From Neckera pumila (taxonomy: Eukaryota > Streptophyta > Bryopsida > Hypnales > Neckeraceae), in NCBI GenBank assembly GCA_963969595.1, contig OZ018414.1, positions 21,559,660 through 21,623,659 on the forward strand: a DNA stretch of 64,000 bases, in the 5' to 3' direction. The notes beneath the pieces are model-generated. The model saw only the letters and a program-made list of their open reading frames with translations, made no database searches and was not told the origin of the DNA. The position numbers and the translations under genes are program-made. The first letter of the stretch is position 1. Every line of letters begins with the position of its first letter. Positions 48,960 to 61,097 of the stretch are shown one piece after another.

Positions 48960-49478
48960 TTTGGAATATAATCGTATAGATGAAACACCGCCAGCACCGG
49001 TGTGATCGAGAATGGAAAAATGTGATTTCGTGAAAAGACTCGGATCACAATTCTGAGGTGCACAACTGAATCAATCGTGTTCGACATTCATGAACGTAAA
49101 ACAGAGTTTTTCTGCTACCGTATTTCGTCTGGCTTCATTGTTCAAGTGCCGGCGTTTTTGACGATGAGGAATCCGGTGCAGGCAAACTCTACAACAGAAC
49201 CCATTTAAACAAAATAAAAATTGGAATAGAATCGTACAGATGAAACATTAGCAGACAGCACTGGTGTGATTAAGGATGGAACCATAAAAATGTGATTTCG
49301 TGAAAAGACTCCGATCATGATTCTCAGGTGCACAACTGAATCGTGTTCGACCTTCAGTGAAATTAAAAAAGAGTTTTCCTGCTATTTAGTGCTGGCTTCA
49401 TTGTTACAAGTGAGTTTCTGATGATGAGGAATCCGGTGCAGGCAAACTCTAAGCTTACAGGACCCATTTAAAAAAAAG
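48960..49478. repeat. About 255 bp tandem duplication
   Basis: Two copies (about 48962-49215 and about 49222-49478) share GATGAAACA, ATGTGATTTCGTGAAAAGAC, GGTGCACAACTGAATC, CGTGTTCGAC, GATGAGGAATCCGGTGCAGG and ACCCATTTAAA in the same order, with small insertions and deletions. Confidence 0.8.
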
Positions 49479-49479
49479 A

Positions 49480-52400
49480 ATTGGGGACAATAGTGACTCG
49501 CAACTTTGTTCCACTTCCGTCTTTAAATCTCAGAACGTGAGAGGTCGGCCACACTCCCCCCAAATAGTGGCAGAATATTCAAGCTCGGGGCAGCAGGTCG
49601 ACGTGTCACCCCCCCACCCCTGCTGCTGCATTCTCCGTCCGTGCTGTACAGCATATACACTACCCATATTGGCTGAGCTAATAAAAATACCAGAAAAGTC
49701 AATCGCGAAGTAGCCCAAGACCACTACAGTGTTCCGTTGGAAGAAAAATTGCACGTACTTCTATGGATCTAAGTTCTGTGCGCTTTGTCCAATAATGGGG
49801 CTTGGCACATGAGGCTCACAAAGATCCTGGAACTGAAACCGCCTTTTGGAAGGCGAGGGAGGGAGCCCTTCCGGACTCCATGCATTATGGCATGCGTTGC
49901 AAAGAGGGGGTTGCGGGAAGGGGATTGGAGCTTTTTCCCATGGGGAAGTACCGGTACCTTACCCTTGGCTATGTTGGCTTGGCTGTAGAACTGAATCACC
50001 GGCTTGGGACGGAAAGGTCTGTAACAAGGAATATCTTAGATTATCATTTATCAGGAAATGTTTTTCTTTTTTCTTTTTTTTTCTTTTTTTTTTCTTTTTG
50101 TATCAGAAAATGTTCAAGGCGTTCCCAACAGCGTTCCCCTACTCTGATTACCGGAACAGATTCGGAAGAGACTGAATTTAAACATACACGGCCTTTTCGT
50201 TCTGTTACTACTGCCGCTAATCAGTGTTTTTTTTTTGTTTTTTTTTAAGCAAATGGATGGTTCCCATTGAAAATAAGAACAGTACACCGAACCAGACGGA
50301 GGAGTGAGCCAGCAAGCTGCCGCTAATAAGTGTGTTACACGTTACATATGAAAGTCTTATTAAGCTGTATGGGACCCAAGTGGTCTTTTGAAGGGAAATT
50401 TGGGTAGGCTCTTCAAAAGTCAATTTTGAATGGACTTTTTTAAAAGTTTGACACAAGGTGTGGACATCTATCATGACCTTGATGAGAATACTATTATATA
50501 TATATATTTTGGCAAGGTGTGTGGATCAAGAGTGTGCTTAAAGTTTTTTGGAGCAAGGCAGACAACTTTGGGTAGCATGTGCAAAACTCTTTCACTACTT
50601 CCTAAAATTTGGTAGGCATGTAACTAACATAATGATGGGATGTAATTGCGGGAAAAAAAATAACCATAGGTAGAGCAAAAGTGAAATTTAGAATTCAAAT
50701 GACTTGTAAGGTAGGATTTAAAAAAATATTTTCTTTTAACTTCAAAGCCTATAATGATTCAATCTTCGTAGTTGATTTTTTCATTAAAAAATTCTATGCA
50801 TTTTTATAATAGTTTTGAATAAAATTGTACAATTGAATTTCAAAAACAAACAATCATTGTTTCTTTCCTATCCTAAAAAGCAACAATATTTGCCTAGAAT
50901 GTGCCTTGGGCCTTTAGATATTAAGATAATTATACTTTAAATTGTTTGAATAAATTAAGTATTTGAGGCATATTTCTTGTCATTAAACTTTATAAATTTT
51001 TTGGGGGATTTTTTTGGGAGCAAGAAGGGGATTTCAAATTCTCTCATCATAAATCAACTACTTATTTCAAGCTACTAAACATGCATCTCCAAATTGACTT
51101 TAAATTCTCATGAATAGAAGTTATACATTTTTAATAAAAACTTAAGAGGTCAATCTTTGAAACATGTCTATTTGATTTGACAAGGCTTTTTGTCTCACAA
51201 ATAGTCTAATTTGCCATATGACATGACCAATTGTGGATCTTAAACCTTAGTTTAATTATGTAGACATTCTACTAATGTAATACATATACAAAATTGCACC
51301 TCTCCTAATTGGATACCATACTTGCACATGCATAATATGTCAATCTAAAAAACATAAAATTCTTAGGATGAGTATAGATTCAAGGAGCTATTACAAAAAA
51401 TACGTTTTTAGATATGTCTACTTTGTCAATTGTTGTAATCAATAGAAGTATCCCAAATATGTGATTGAACCATCACATCCTTTGAAAATACATGAAAGCC
51501 TACTTTAACTAATGTTTCTTACTCTTCCCAAAAGTTGAAATGCCTATTTCAAAGGATAAGTTATGATATGAAAAATTATTCACAAATATGGGCCTTTTAA
51601 AGGTGCCTCATAGTCGCAAGAGATTAGTCTTGAATATCCTATAATGGAAGATTGGTTAGTTGCTTGCTTTAATAGTGAAAAATAAGAGATCTTTCAAATA
51701 TTTCTTTTATATATCTGCTACAATACCTTTTAAAGATCAATTTGCAACTTATTTTAAAGGCCTATTAAAAGAAATCTTAGTCAAGATTGCAAGAAATGTA
51801 CCAATTTGGTTGATTGAAAATTGGTAGTTGTCCTAAAAGATTTGAGAGTTATCATATATACTACAATACAAGATATTCCAATAAGTACAAGGCAGTACTT
51901 GTTGCAAAGTAGTTTTATAATATCAATTCTTTTTTAAAGTTTCAAAACTTCTTCATTGAAATGGTTGTTGAAATTCATTTTTATTACAATGTATTATCAT
52001 TCTTTCCATTTGAACATGAAAGATTTTGAAACTTGCACAAAATTATAAAGCACCAAATAATCATGCTAGTCACATCCTTAATGGATAGACCAAATTTACT
52101 TTATTAATATTTTAGACATGAGTTATTTCATTTGTTTTCTACAGTTCAAGATCCACTCAATGTTCACCAACATTCCTAGGTAAAGGATAGATAGAAGCAA
52201 ACAAGTAGATTTTCACAATAGAATTGTTGATACTAAATTAAAAAGGGCACTTTTCCTACTCTAAAAAAGAGAATCAAAATACAAATGAATTATTTCATTA
52301 TTGAAATTGAAGTTGTAATATTTTCATATATATATAATTAACTCCAACTCTTTTATAGAGTTGGTGTAACTTAAGAACACGTTCCATGAGTAACCACATG

Positions 52401-52921
52401 TGGTTATTTATGTGATTCCAATATTATATATTTCAATGAAGAGTGAAGCTCTATTCTAGCTAATTCTCATAGTCTAAGTTACCAATGTTTAAAATGCAAT
52501 GTGTGATTGATGTACGCAAAGTATAGTGGAAGGAATTCATGAGTGTATATAATTGAATACGATGTGGATAGGTTTAAGAGTGCCTAGGGGTTCAAAGAAA
52601 CGAGGAGGTTGGTGGTTATTCTCTAGTTTTGGTTTAGTTTATAAGATTTGTGATATATTGGTTGATGTATTTGAATGTGACAATTTCATATATAGAGTTT
52701 TTGTGTAAATTGTTAGAGATTGTTTTGGGTGTTGATAAATTGCAGTTTGTCACTTGATTAGGGAGTTTGAGAGTGGATGGTGTTAAATCATTTCTTAGTG
52801 TGGGAGGTTGTAGGAGAGTACTAGTGAGTATATAGGCATGTTGATGATGTTAGCATAGTTGATGATATGTGATTTGGCAAAGAGAGATATATAATAGTTG
52901 AGATGTAATTTGGAGTGTACT
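49480..52921. other. Long stretch without recognised gene
   Basis: Slightly GC-richer to about 50.3 kb, then AT-rich. Overlapping frames at 49769-50248 on both strands have no recognisable product. No repeats stand out apart from a short (TA)n near 50500. Confidence 0.4.
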
Positions 52922-53857
52922 ATAACCCCTAAAGTTCCATGACTATGTTCTCATCGAAAACGCTTGAAAATTGCCATTTCTAGTACAAGTATCTAAGTTT
53001 TGAAAAAATACTTTTTTTGGCACATGTAACCGTTGGATCTTGTAGTATGCTGACTTGAGAACATGTAATAAAATTTTCAGAAATTTTCAGAGCGTGGATT
53101 GCAAAATATAAGCATTCAAATTCACTGAAATCATTTTTTTGGCCCTACCAAAAACACGGTAGCTGCACTTCACAATCTCACTTTTCAATGAAAAACTATC
53201 TAGAATGATGGTGCTTTTTTGGATTCTTTTTCCTAAACAAGTTGGCTAAATGCTTGAAAATTTCACTTCATTTGGAATTGTACAACATATAGGAAGAAAA
53301 TAGTAGTAGATAGTAGTAGATAGTAGTGAATGATTCAAAATACTAAATTGTCAATAACTTAATTATAGAATTGAAAAATGCCAATCCCAATGGTTGCAAT
53401 GTTGTAATAAACAATCTACATCCTATGATTTTTTTTTTCCAAAAAATATTGAAAATCAAGTAAGAAAAAGGACTTCAAAGTTTATTTTAGAGTAGGGAAT
53501 CTATAACTGCCCGCAAACTTAAAATCTTCATAACTTTTGACTCATTGATCAAAATGGGATGGTTAAAAGCTTTTTTACCATTATATAACTCTAGAAAACC
53601 AATTTCAAATTTTTCTTTTTGGAAAAAGTGATTTTTTTATCTGCCCGGACTGCCCAGTTACAAAAAGAAGTAACATATTAGGCCATAACTTTTGACTAGT
53701 ATTTCCAAATGTCATGAAATTTGGTGCATATGAAAGATATTCCTCGCCCCCATCTTCTATTAAAATTTCAGCCAAAAATATGAAAATCTCTAGTCATACG
53801 TACCTGCCCAAAAATTCTATACTGCCAAAAAACGCATGTTGGTCCTTTAGGGGATAA
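52922..53857 (+). mobile_element. R1 element copy i, complete, ATAA target duplication
   Basis: It starts CCCCTAAAGTTCC and ends GGTCCTTTAGGGG, about 928 bases, and belongs to the second R1 subtype. It is flanked by ATAA on both sides (52922-52925 and 53854-53857) instead of TTAA. That pair shows that the target duplication is four bases and that the element starts at the C run. Confidence 0.85.
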
Positions 53858-54993
53858 TCAAAACCTTCAAATAATGACTAAATTTCACTAAAAATTAATA
53901 TTTAAAAACTTTCCATAATCGTTTAATATAACCATATTATCAGTTACAAGTTATATTTTGAGCTATCAATGTACTGACTTATTCATCATGTCGAAAACAG
54001 AAGGTGACAGTCAACTCAGCTTACATTATTTATTGACTGGTAATATATCTTGAAATTTTTTCTGAACTCTCAGAAAATATCGATTTACTACATCTCCAAG
54101 CCCTCAGGTTGACTTTGAGAGTATTTTCAAAAACTATCTTTTAAGGGGTTCACAGTAATAGTGGTTGTTACAAAACATGCTGGGAAAAATGAAAACCAAC
54201 TTGGAAATGAAGAAATAAATTTAAGAGAAATAAAACTACAATTGCTGAACTCTTTCACATTATATATTACACCTCCACACTCCAGAAGAAGAAATTGAAA
54301 ATCATAAAATCCAATTTGGATACAAGCTTACACTCTCCTCGCCAAGTCAGTAAGCAGGCTGCACTCATCCCTAACTTAGCTAAGCCCTTGTCTTAGCAAA
54401 AGCTCCTGCAGCTTTAAGATTTTGTAGCTTTCATAACATTCACCAATTCACCATCTCTCCACTATGGTCTCCCATTCACAAGTAACAAAATTGTGTTCAT
54501 GCAAGTCACATGTTCACAGTTGCTGTGATTCTCAAGTTGATGTGACTTCCACTCAACTAAAGAAGGTGTACAAGTCCTTCTATTTGGAAATCTCCAACTC
54601 TTTCAAGAGAAAAAACTCTAGCAAATAAGTTGTTGCATATGACTTGTTGTTCCCAAGACAAAATAATCAAAAAGGGTTGATGGGTACTTCAGCCATGGTA
54701 TTGCCTTGACCCAGACAGAAGCTCTCTGAGTGGCACCAGAACTGAAGATAGTTGGTAAGCTTTTGAATCTTTATACAACATACCCCCTGCAGATTGAGAA
54801 AACAACAACAGATACTTCAGCTAAAAGTTACAAGCCTTTCTAGACAAGATCAAACATTTGGCAATGCAGAGAAAGACCATAATTGAGATTTGGAAACTCA
54901 GGAAAATTCAAATTCAAACCACTACTGTAGGGTGTTTTAGAATGAACAAACAGCAGTTAACAATGTCCATACTTATATGGCAAAGAAAAGAAA

Positions 54994-57729
54994 TTACCTA
55001 GGTAGGAAACATAGCCTGCGGAAACTGGCCAAAACAGCAGAGCTCTGACACAATTATTTCTGCAAATTTTTCACAAATTGAAACACTAGTCAGTGAGAGT
55101 CGTAGACAAAAAAACAAGCATTAAAGATTGAAATGGCCTTACAAAAAACGTGATCAAACGTTGCACAGGTGAAGGAGACGGAGGAACTTACATGTACATG
55201 CTGATCAGAATGCCCTCACCAGCTAATGAGCATCCCCAAAATGAGCCAGTAAACCTGCAATTGTTTGCAGTTCATCAGGCAGTGCACTTGATTGTGAAAC
55301 ATTTATGAAACACTGTTACGTGATCAAAAGAGAAAGAAATTACAGTGACGTGAACCAAAATTCCATAGCATAATTAAGCCATTACCATTTCTATGCTTCT
55401 CTGAGCAGTTACAATAGGAAGGACTCAATGGTTTTCAAAGATATTCAACAATCTTCACAAACATAAAACTCATCCTGACCACACTCTTTCAGCATTATTC
55501 TGGTTCATAGGAATTGCACACAAATGTGTCGTAGTAGAAGTCATATGTCTCATGATAGCCATGGAACTCACTGACCTAATTCTGCGCAAATTGGGCGGAA
55601 CGAACAAGACATGATTTTCACAAGTATACACAAATGAAGAGAGAAATGGGACTTAAGCTTACCACATGAAGTCCCGGATGAAAAGAGCTCTAGGCAGCAA
55701 CAAACCGTTGCCAACCATAGCCAGCAGCACAGTTTGTGACGAGAGTCCCTTGATGTTGGCAGGTCTCTGAAAGTTTGTCCACTGGTTCAAAAGAAACAAA
55801 ATTGTCAGTCCAAAGTACACGCAACACGGCATCTTTCCAATCCAACTTCCCACACATCACACACCAATCATCAAGAAAATAAGGCGAATATGTTATACAC
55901 AAAAATTTATTACCATTTGTGCAACTGGTCCCCACATGAAGAGGAGGGTGGCCGTCCACGCTGAAACAGAACCCATACTCAATAGTACTTTCTCGGGGAG
56001 CTTCCCCATTCGAGCCTGCCCAATTGCCAGGAATTGACAAGATATCATCAGCCTTGTTACAGCTTATTGCAAAACTTCACACGAATCGAGAAACTCCACT
56101 GAATGCAGCTACCTGTCTCCTAAACAAATGTTTCCCTAAACCAAAATAGCAAAACCTACTTATGAACTGTCCGTAGCATGGAAATGGATTGTCACAAACT
56201 AACTTATGTGAAACCAAATTGGGAACAGAACATACCAGAGTAACAATTGAGACAATTGTAGTTCCAAATAATATGGAAGGCAATATTGAGTGAGGCAATA
56301 GAGGCTCAAATGTTGACCACATAACCTGCAACCACCAGGACATACCAATCTTAACAAAAAACTTGCTAACCTATTTTTTTGTGTAAAGATATATAGTTGC
56401 AAAAAAGGCTCAAATAATCATCTAGTACCCTAATTTTTAAATGCTAATGGCAATTTACCCTAATTTACAAAAGCCCTGGCATGCATACCTGAGGAAGTAC
56501 CGTCACGCCACCAATGGTAACAGCTTCTTCCCACACAAGCCATATAGATCGTCTTAGAAGCCCCTGGTAGTTGAGCAAGTTGAGGATGAAACCTACAACC
56601 ACTGCCGTGGCTGTGGCCGCGAAAGCAGGGAGAGGCATTGCCCCGGCAATGGCTAATTGCATCAAGACAAGGAGAGTTGTTGCGGCACCCACACCTTGAA
56701 CAACCATAGCACCCCTCTCCCTCTTGTTTGCAAAATATGACAACAGAGATAGGTTCCCTAGAAGCTGTGTGAGTTGCCCCTGCAAACCCAAAACACTCCT
56801 CAAATAAGTCACCCACACTTCAATCCGATTGCTTGACCAGCATTCAGAGAGGGTTATAATAAGTACATTAATTTTGAGTGTAAAAACAGAGATGTTTAAA
56901 ATGCATGCCCAAAAATGTCACAAATGTCAATAATGAAAGCTATGAGTATGCAAGTGGTATAATGAAAATGCATACATACCAACCATGGAACTGCAAAGAG
57001 GGCGTCATAATCTCCAGCGAAGAGGTTTTTGGTGTTGAGAACAATTTGAGGCATTTGCAGAAACAGAAAAGGTAGCGTTGCAGATTCCGCCAAGCGAGCA
57101 GTTGTATGGCTCCACCGACTGAAGGCTACATCTTTCTCATCCTTAGAGTCTTTCCATGAGTCCAAGACCACCTTTGCTTCCGATTTCGCAAATGTGCCAT
57201 ACTCTCCTCTCTGAATCAAAACAACCCAAACAGTCAAAACCACCGCTCTAAAATCTCCGAATGTGGAAAAGAATCACAAATTTGGCCTAGAACAGTTATA
57301 GCCATAATGATCTTGCCAGATACTTAAAGCAAATTTGTCCCAGAACTGCATTCATTACAGGAAATCATGCTCTGTTCCAACCAGAGTGGGAACCCAGAGT
57401 CTCCATCCAACTTCGGCTAGAACTGAGCATCAGAATTTACCAATCAATTCAAATTCGCTAGAAGAACACATGATTGACAGATCCAAGCTTAATTAATAGT
57501 CTTGATTCAAGGCCATCAAACCTCCCCTGCTAACTGGACTACACTGCAATCGATCTCAACTCACCGACAAAAGTCACAAAAGGAATCAAAACGATGTGCT
57601 AAACTCCTGTTGGAAATAAATACAAAAAATAATTACAATACGTACCTCAAGGTCTCTGTCGTCCACGAGAGCCTGCGACTCAGGTGCAGAGTCTCCAACT
57701 AGACCATGGGGCACTGCAATGGAAGCCAT
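54994..57729 (-). CDS. MEX1: MEX1-like maltose transporter, 8 exons, short ends
   Basis: Exons (minus strand): 57729-57646, 57210-56980, 56779-56489, 56325-56236, 56015-55914, 55781-55663, 55254-55192, 55015-54994. All junctions are GT-AG and the phases agree, giving 333 residues. The core matches MEX1 throughout: LPFLFLQMPQIVLNTKNLFA, LLGNLSLLSYFANKRE, LAIAGAMPLPAF, TIGGVTVLPQVMWSTFEPLL, MGKLPEKVLLS, WTNFQRPANIKGLSS, MVGNGLLLPRALFIRDFMW. MEX1 is a chloroplast inner-envelope carrier that exports maltose made from starch at night. Odd points: the first exon is short and acidic with an in-frame TAA 33 bases before the ATG, so no transit peptide is visible. The C-terminus ends soon after residue 320, about 50 residues short of the usual end. 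An extra upstream or downstream exon could change both. Alternatively this is a diverged paralogue. Confidence 0.85.
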
Positions 57730-57923
57730 GCTTGAAGGTGCAACCTCCAGACAGTCACAAAGTTAGAATGATCCTCTTCCCCACCCACCCACCCACCCCA
57801 AAGAATGTTTTTTTTTCAAAACCTCGGTGATTCCAGGTTCATACGTAAGAAAGGGATCCAACTCGGGCTGGTCGACTTGAACGAGTATCAGTTGTTGCAG
57901 CGTAGTGAGAAAGCTCGCATATT

Positions 57924-58090
57924 GAAGAGACTGAGAGCATCAAGGTTGCAGTTTGGAGAGACTGAGAGTATCAAGGTTGCAGTTCGGAGAGACTGAGAGT
58001 ATCAACGTCGCATTTTGGAGAGACTGATCGCTAGAGTATCAACGCTGTGATTTCAAGAGACTGAGAGCTAGACCCAACGTTGCAGTTCCA
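57924..58090. repeat. 31 bp tandem array upstream of the MEX1-like gene
   Basis: About five units of GAGAGACTGAGAGTATCAAG plus GTTGCAGTTCG lie head to tail. The first three are nearly regular (32, 31 and 31 bases) and the last two diverged (about 35-38 bases). It lies 200-360 bases upstream of the MEX1-like start codon, in its leader or promoter. Confidence 0.85.
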
Positions 58091-58617
58091 GAAGGTGGAA
58101 TCGAAATGAAGAAGCTTGAGGCGGCCGAGTTGCTATGATATGGGCACTGAAAAAGTTCCATACTTTTAAAAAAAAAGTATTGTGTTTCTGATGGATGGTT
58201 GGGAGCGTCATGCAAATGAGCGGAGCTCAGGCGAGGAGCTCTGGGGACCGTCCGTGCAAAGCCTCTCTGGTCCTCAGTCATTGCTTTTGTCAGCAGCAAA
58301 CTGACCTGCGTGTAAAGATCTGGTTTTAGGTCTAAAAAAGAATAGCATTTTGGGGTATGTTGGAATTTCCTCCGGCCAGATGTGGCGCTTGTTTGGAGTG
58401 CCGTCTGTAATAACATTTTGTATTCAATTCACTTGAGCTGATGGTGAGAATTCCTTCTCAGGGACTTTGCCAATGCTGAACTGCCAGCTCCCTTGTTTTT
58501 ACTTGCCGGGACGACAGGCATCTTGTCTTCTATTTCGGTTTAAGGCATCCAGGATTTAAACATCAACACTAAATAGTGTGGTGTACGGTATATGGATTCT
58601 GTTTGTGAAATAATGTA

Positions 58618-58849
58618 CACCAAATAGTGCAATTAGGTTGCCCCACACTAATTTCTCATATCTTACACTTTTACTGCTGTAAAAAAGATTTTCATCACTA
58701 ATTATTGCAAAAAATATATATATTTAAAAGGCCTTGCAACCACTACAAAGCTGCCAAAAAATAAATTAACAACATTCAAGTTGTAAACCATGTGAAATTC
58801 AAGCATGGTCAATATATAGTCTGGGGCAACCTAATTGCACTTTTTAGTG
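58618..58849. mobile_element. Stowaway-like MITE, copy 2
   Basis: It is flanked by TA and has the same ends and interior as the copy at 19619-19848, with few substitutions and a 2-base length difference in a TA run. It starts about 890 bases upstream of the MEX1-like ATG. Confidence 0.75.
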
Positions 58850-58857
58850 TAAGCTTA

Positions 58858-59204
58858 TTAGAGCATCTCTTGCAGCCCTCCAATTAGCCAGGCTCCTTCA
58901 ATTGAGATCTATCCAATTTATGTCTAATTTATAGGGGATGGCCACTTGTATCCCCAATAGTATAACTCCCTAAAATATACAAGTCAAAGAACTTGCAAAA
59001 GCAATAAGTACCCTATCATTTATTATGACAGTTTGCTAATCCCAAGAGAATATATAGCGTGTAGAGGGGTTAGTGACCCCTTCATATGTGGCTTACTTGG
59101 GGGGAGAAAGTGAAGTTTGAATTTGACATACACTAGAATTGATTGCTTATCATCCAAAATTTAGAGGAGAAGGGATGCTTGGAGGGCTGTAGAAGATGCT
59201 CTTA
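58858..59204. mobile_element. PIF/Harbinger-like MITE, copy 2
   Basis: It is flanked by TTA on both sides. The inverted ends GAGCATCTCTTGCAGCCCTC / GAGGGCTGTAGAAGATGCTC are about 22 bases with few mismatches. Length is 341 bases. It shares the GAGCATC terminus and TTA duplication with 23338-23648 but has a different interior. Confidence 0.8.
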
Positions 59205-59935
59205 CCTTGGAACTTCTACCTTCAAGTTTTTGGAGGGCTCCCATAAACTTACCAATTTGTGGATGGTTTGGCTATACACTTGGCCCGCCGTTGGAGTTTC
59301 CAAGTAAAAACTTGCCTCCTATTTTGTAGGTGGAAAGGGTGCTCTAAAAGTGACCACTAATACCAAGGTATATTTTACTTTCTTCAATGTACTAGTAGTG
59401 TACATTTCAAGAAGTGGTTGCTTTTAGCAACTACTGCGTTTCAACTTCAAAAAATTCCACCAAGGGCCAAAAAATATAAAACAACTTCAAGTAAATGTCA
59501 ATTCTATTTTTCTTCCAAAGAAAATTTAATGAAAAATATTTCAAGTACTTTAGCTTCAATCACCTCAAAGGCAATCAACTTTTAAAAAATTGCTTTAAAG
59601 AGCAAACTACCTTACTTCACAAGAGTCAAGACTCTTTTCACTATAAAAAATGAGTGCAAGCTTGTTCATGAATTGTGGGTCATTGTAAGAAGAATTATTG
59701 TTACTACAATGACAATGATGTTGTAGAAGGAGGCCGCTAAGTCTTGTTCTTCAAGAATGTTATATACCTTGGGACTACTAGTCTCAAGTTTTTTAGGGCT
59801 TATGATGTTGTTCATACCAATTTGTGGAAATTTATAGATGGTTTGGGTGAACCAAAGCATAGACTTGGCCTCGAAGCCTCACCATGCTTGTAGCCAAGAT
59901 GTTTGAAAAAACATGTCCTATTTTGTAGGTGGTTA
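59205..59935. repeat. Diverged direct duplication
   Basis: About 59205-59340 and about 59766-59935 share, in order, ACCTT(G)GGAAC/ACT, CTTCAAGTTTTT-like, TACCAATTTGTGGA, GATGGTTTGG, ACTTGGCC and CCTATTTTGTAGGTGG. The second copy carries small insertions. Confidence 0.65.
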
Positions 59936-61095
59936 ATAGTTTGTGATTCATGTATAATATCCTTAAACTTCAATAGGGAGATCCTTTGCTTCCCATGAAT
60001 CAAAGCTTCTTTCAAGGTAGAAATCTTGAATGCAAGTTCCAAATATGTACTTAAAGTTTCTATCCATGTTAGAAAAAATCAAAGTTTTAACAATAGGTGG
60101 AGTATATGGATCAGTTCTTCCTACTCTTTGTTGACTAGAGGTATTCACTTCTAAAATTTTTAATTTATAGATAAATGTAAAATTCAATTTCTATTTTTTT
60201 ATCAACTGATTTTGATATTTTCAATCTTTTTTTACAAATTCAGTCATTGATTGCAAATGTGGATCATCTAGTGGTAAATAATAGAGATATCCTTTAAAGA
60301 TTTATTTCATATTTTTCCTTTGATCGCCAATATATAATTGTAATAAATAGTCAATGGATTACATCCTACTGCTCTAGACTAAATGTTGCGCCTCTTTGAA
60401 TTCTAATTTTGAATCAATTCAAATATTAGACGTGTAGAATGAAAAATATACAAGTTTGAAGCTAATCATGAGTTCATCCAACTTTGAAAGTTACTTGAGA
60501 AACAAAGTGAAATATACCCTATGCTTGCAATTTTACAAAATTAAATAATTATTCAATTTCAAAACCTTACTAAGGTATTGGAGCTTTTCATTATCCATAT
60601 TGTGACCAAATGAGGAAGATTGAACATTGAGACAAAGTATGAAACTAAAAACTTAAGTTCAAAAAATATATAATATTCCTTTGAAATAGATTTGAAAAAA
60701 TGTTTATACATTTATTCTTTCTTTTTATGAATACCCTAAAAAATTGTAGAACAAATATATAGTACTACACCTATGTTTGATCAATGACAACTTGGATCAT
60801 TAAGGGCTATAGAAAATATGCTATACAAAGGGGAAGATAATAAAATCAAGATAAGAGCTCACCTAATATTAATAAGAACTACAAAATACTAGATAAAATG
60901 CTTAAAAATGATATTGGTGATTGAAATTTACATCAATAATGTCTCCAAGTCAATGACCTTATTTTGTAGTCAACTCTCTATATTGTAGACTTCAGATTGG
61001 GAGGTCATTACAACATTAGTATTACCTTGTATACATGGTCAATTTTGGTTGTCACCCTTAACTTGCCACTATATCTAAAACTACTTTCAGCCAAT
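59936..61095. other. AT-rich intergenic stretch
   Basis: No gene or structured repeat recognised. Short minus-strand frames at 59812-60187 are unrecognised. Confidence 0.4.
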
Positions 61096-61097
61096 TA

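Noticed and set aside
49769..50248. Overlapping open frames on both strands near 49.8-50.2 kb
   Set aside because: Three mutually overlapping frames, none with a recognisable domain. The plus frames end in a T-rich low-complexity run.
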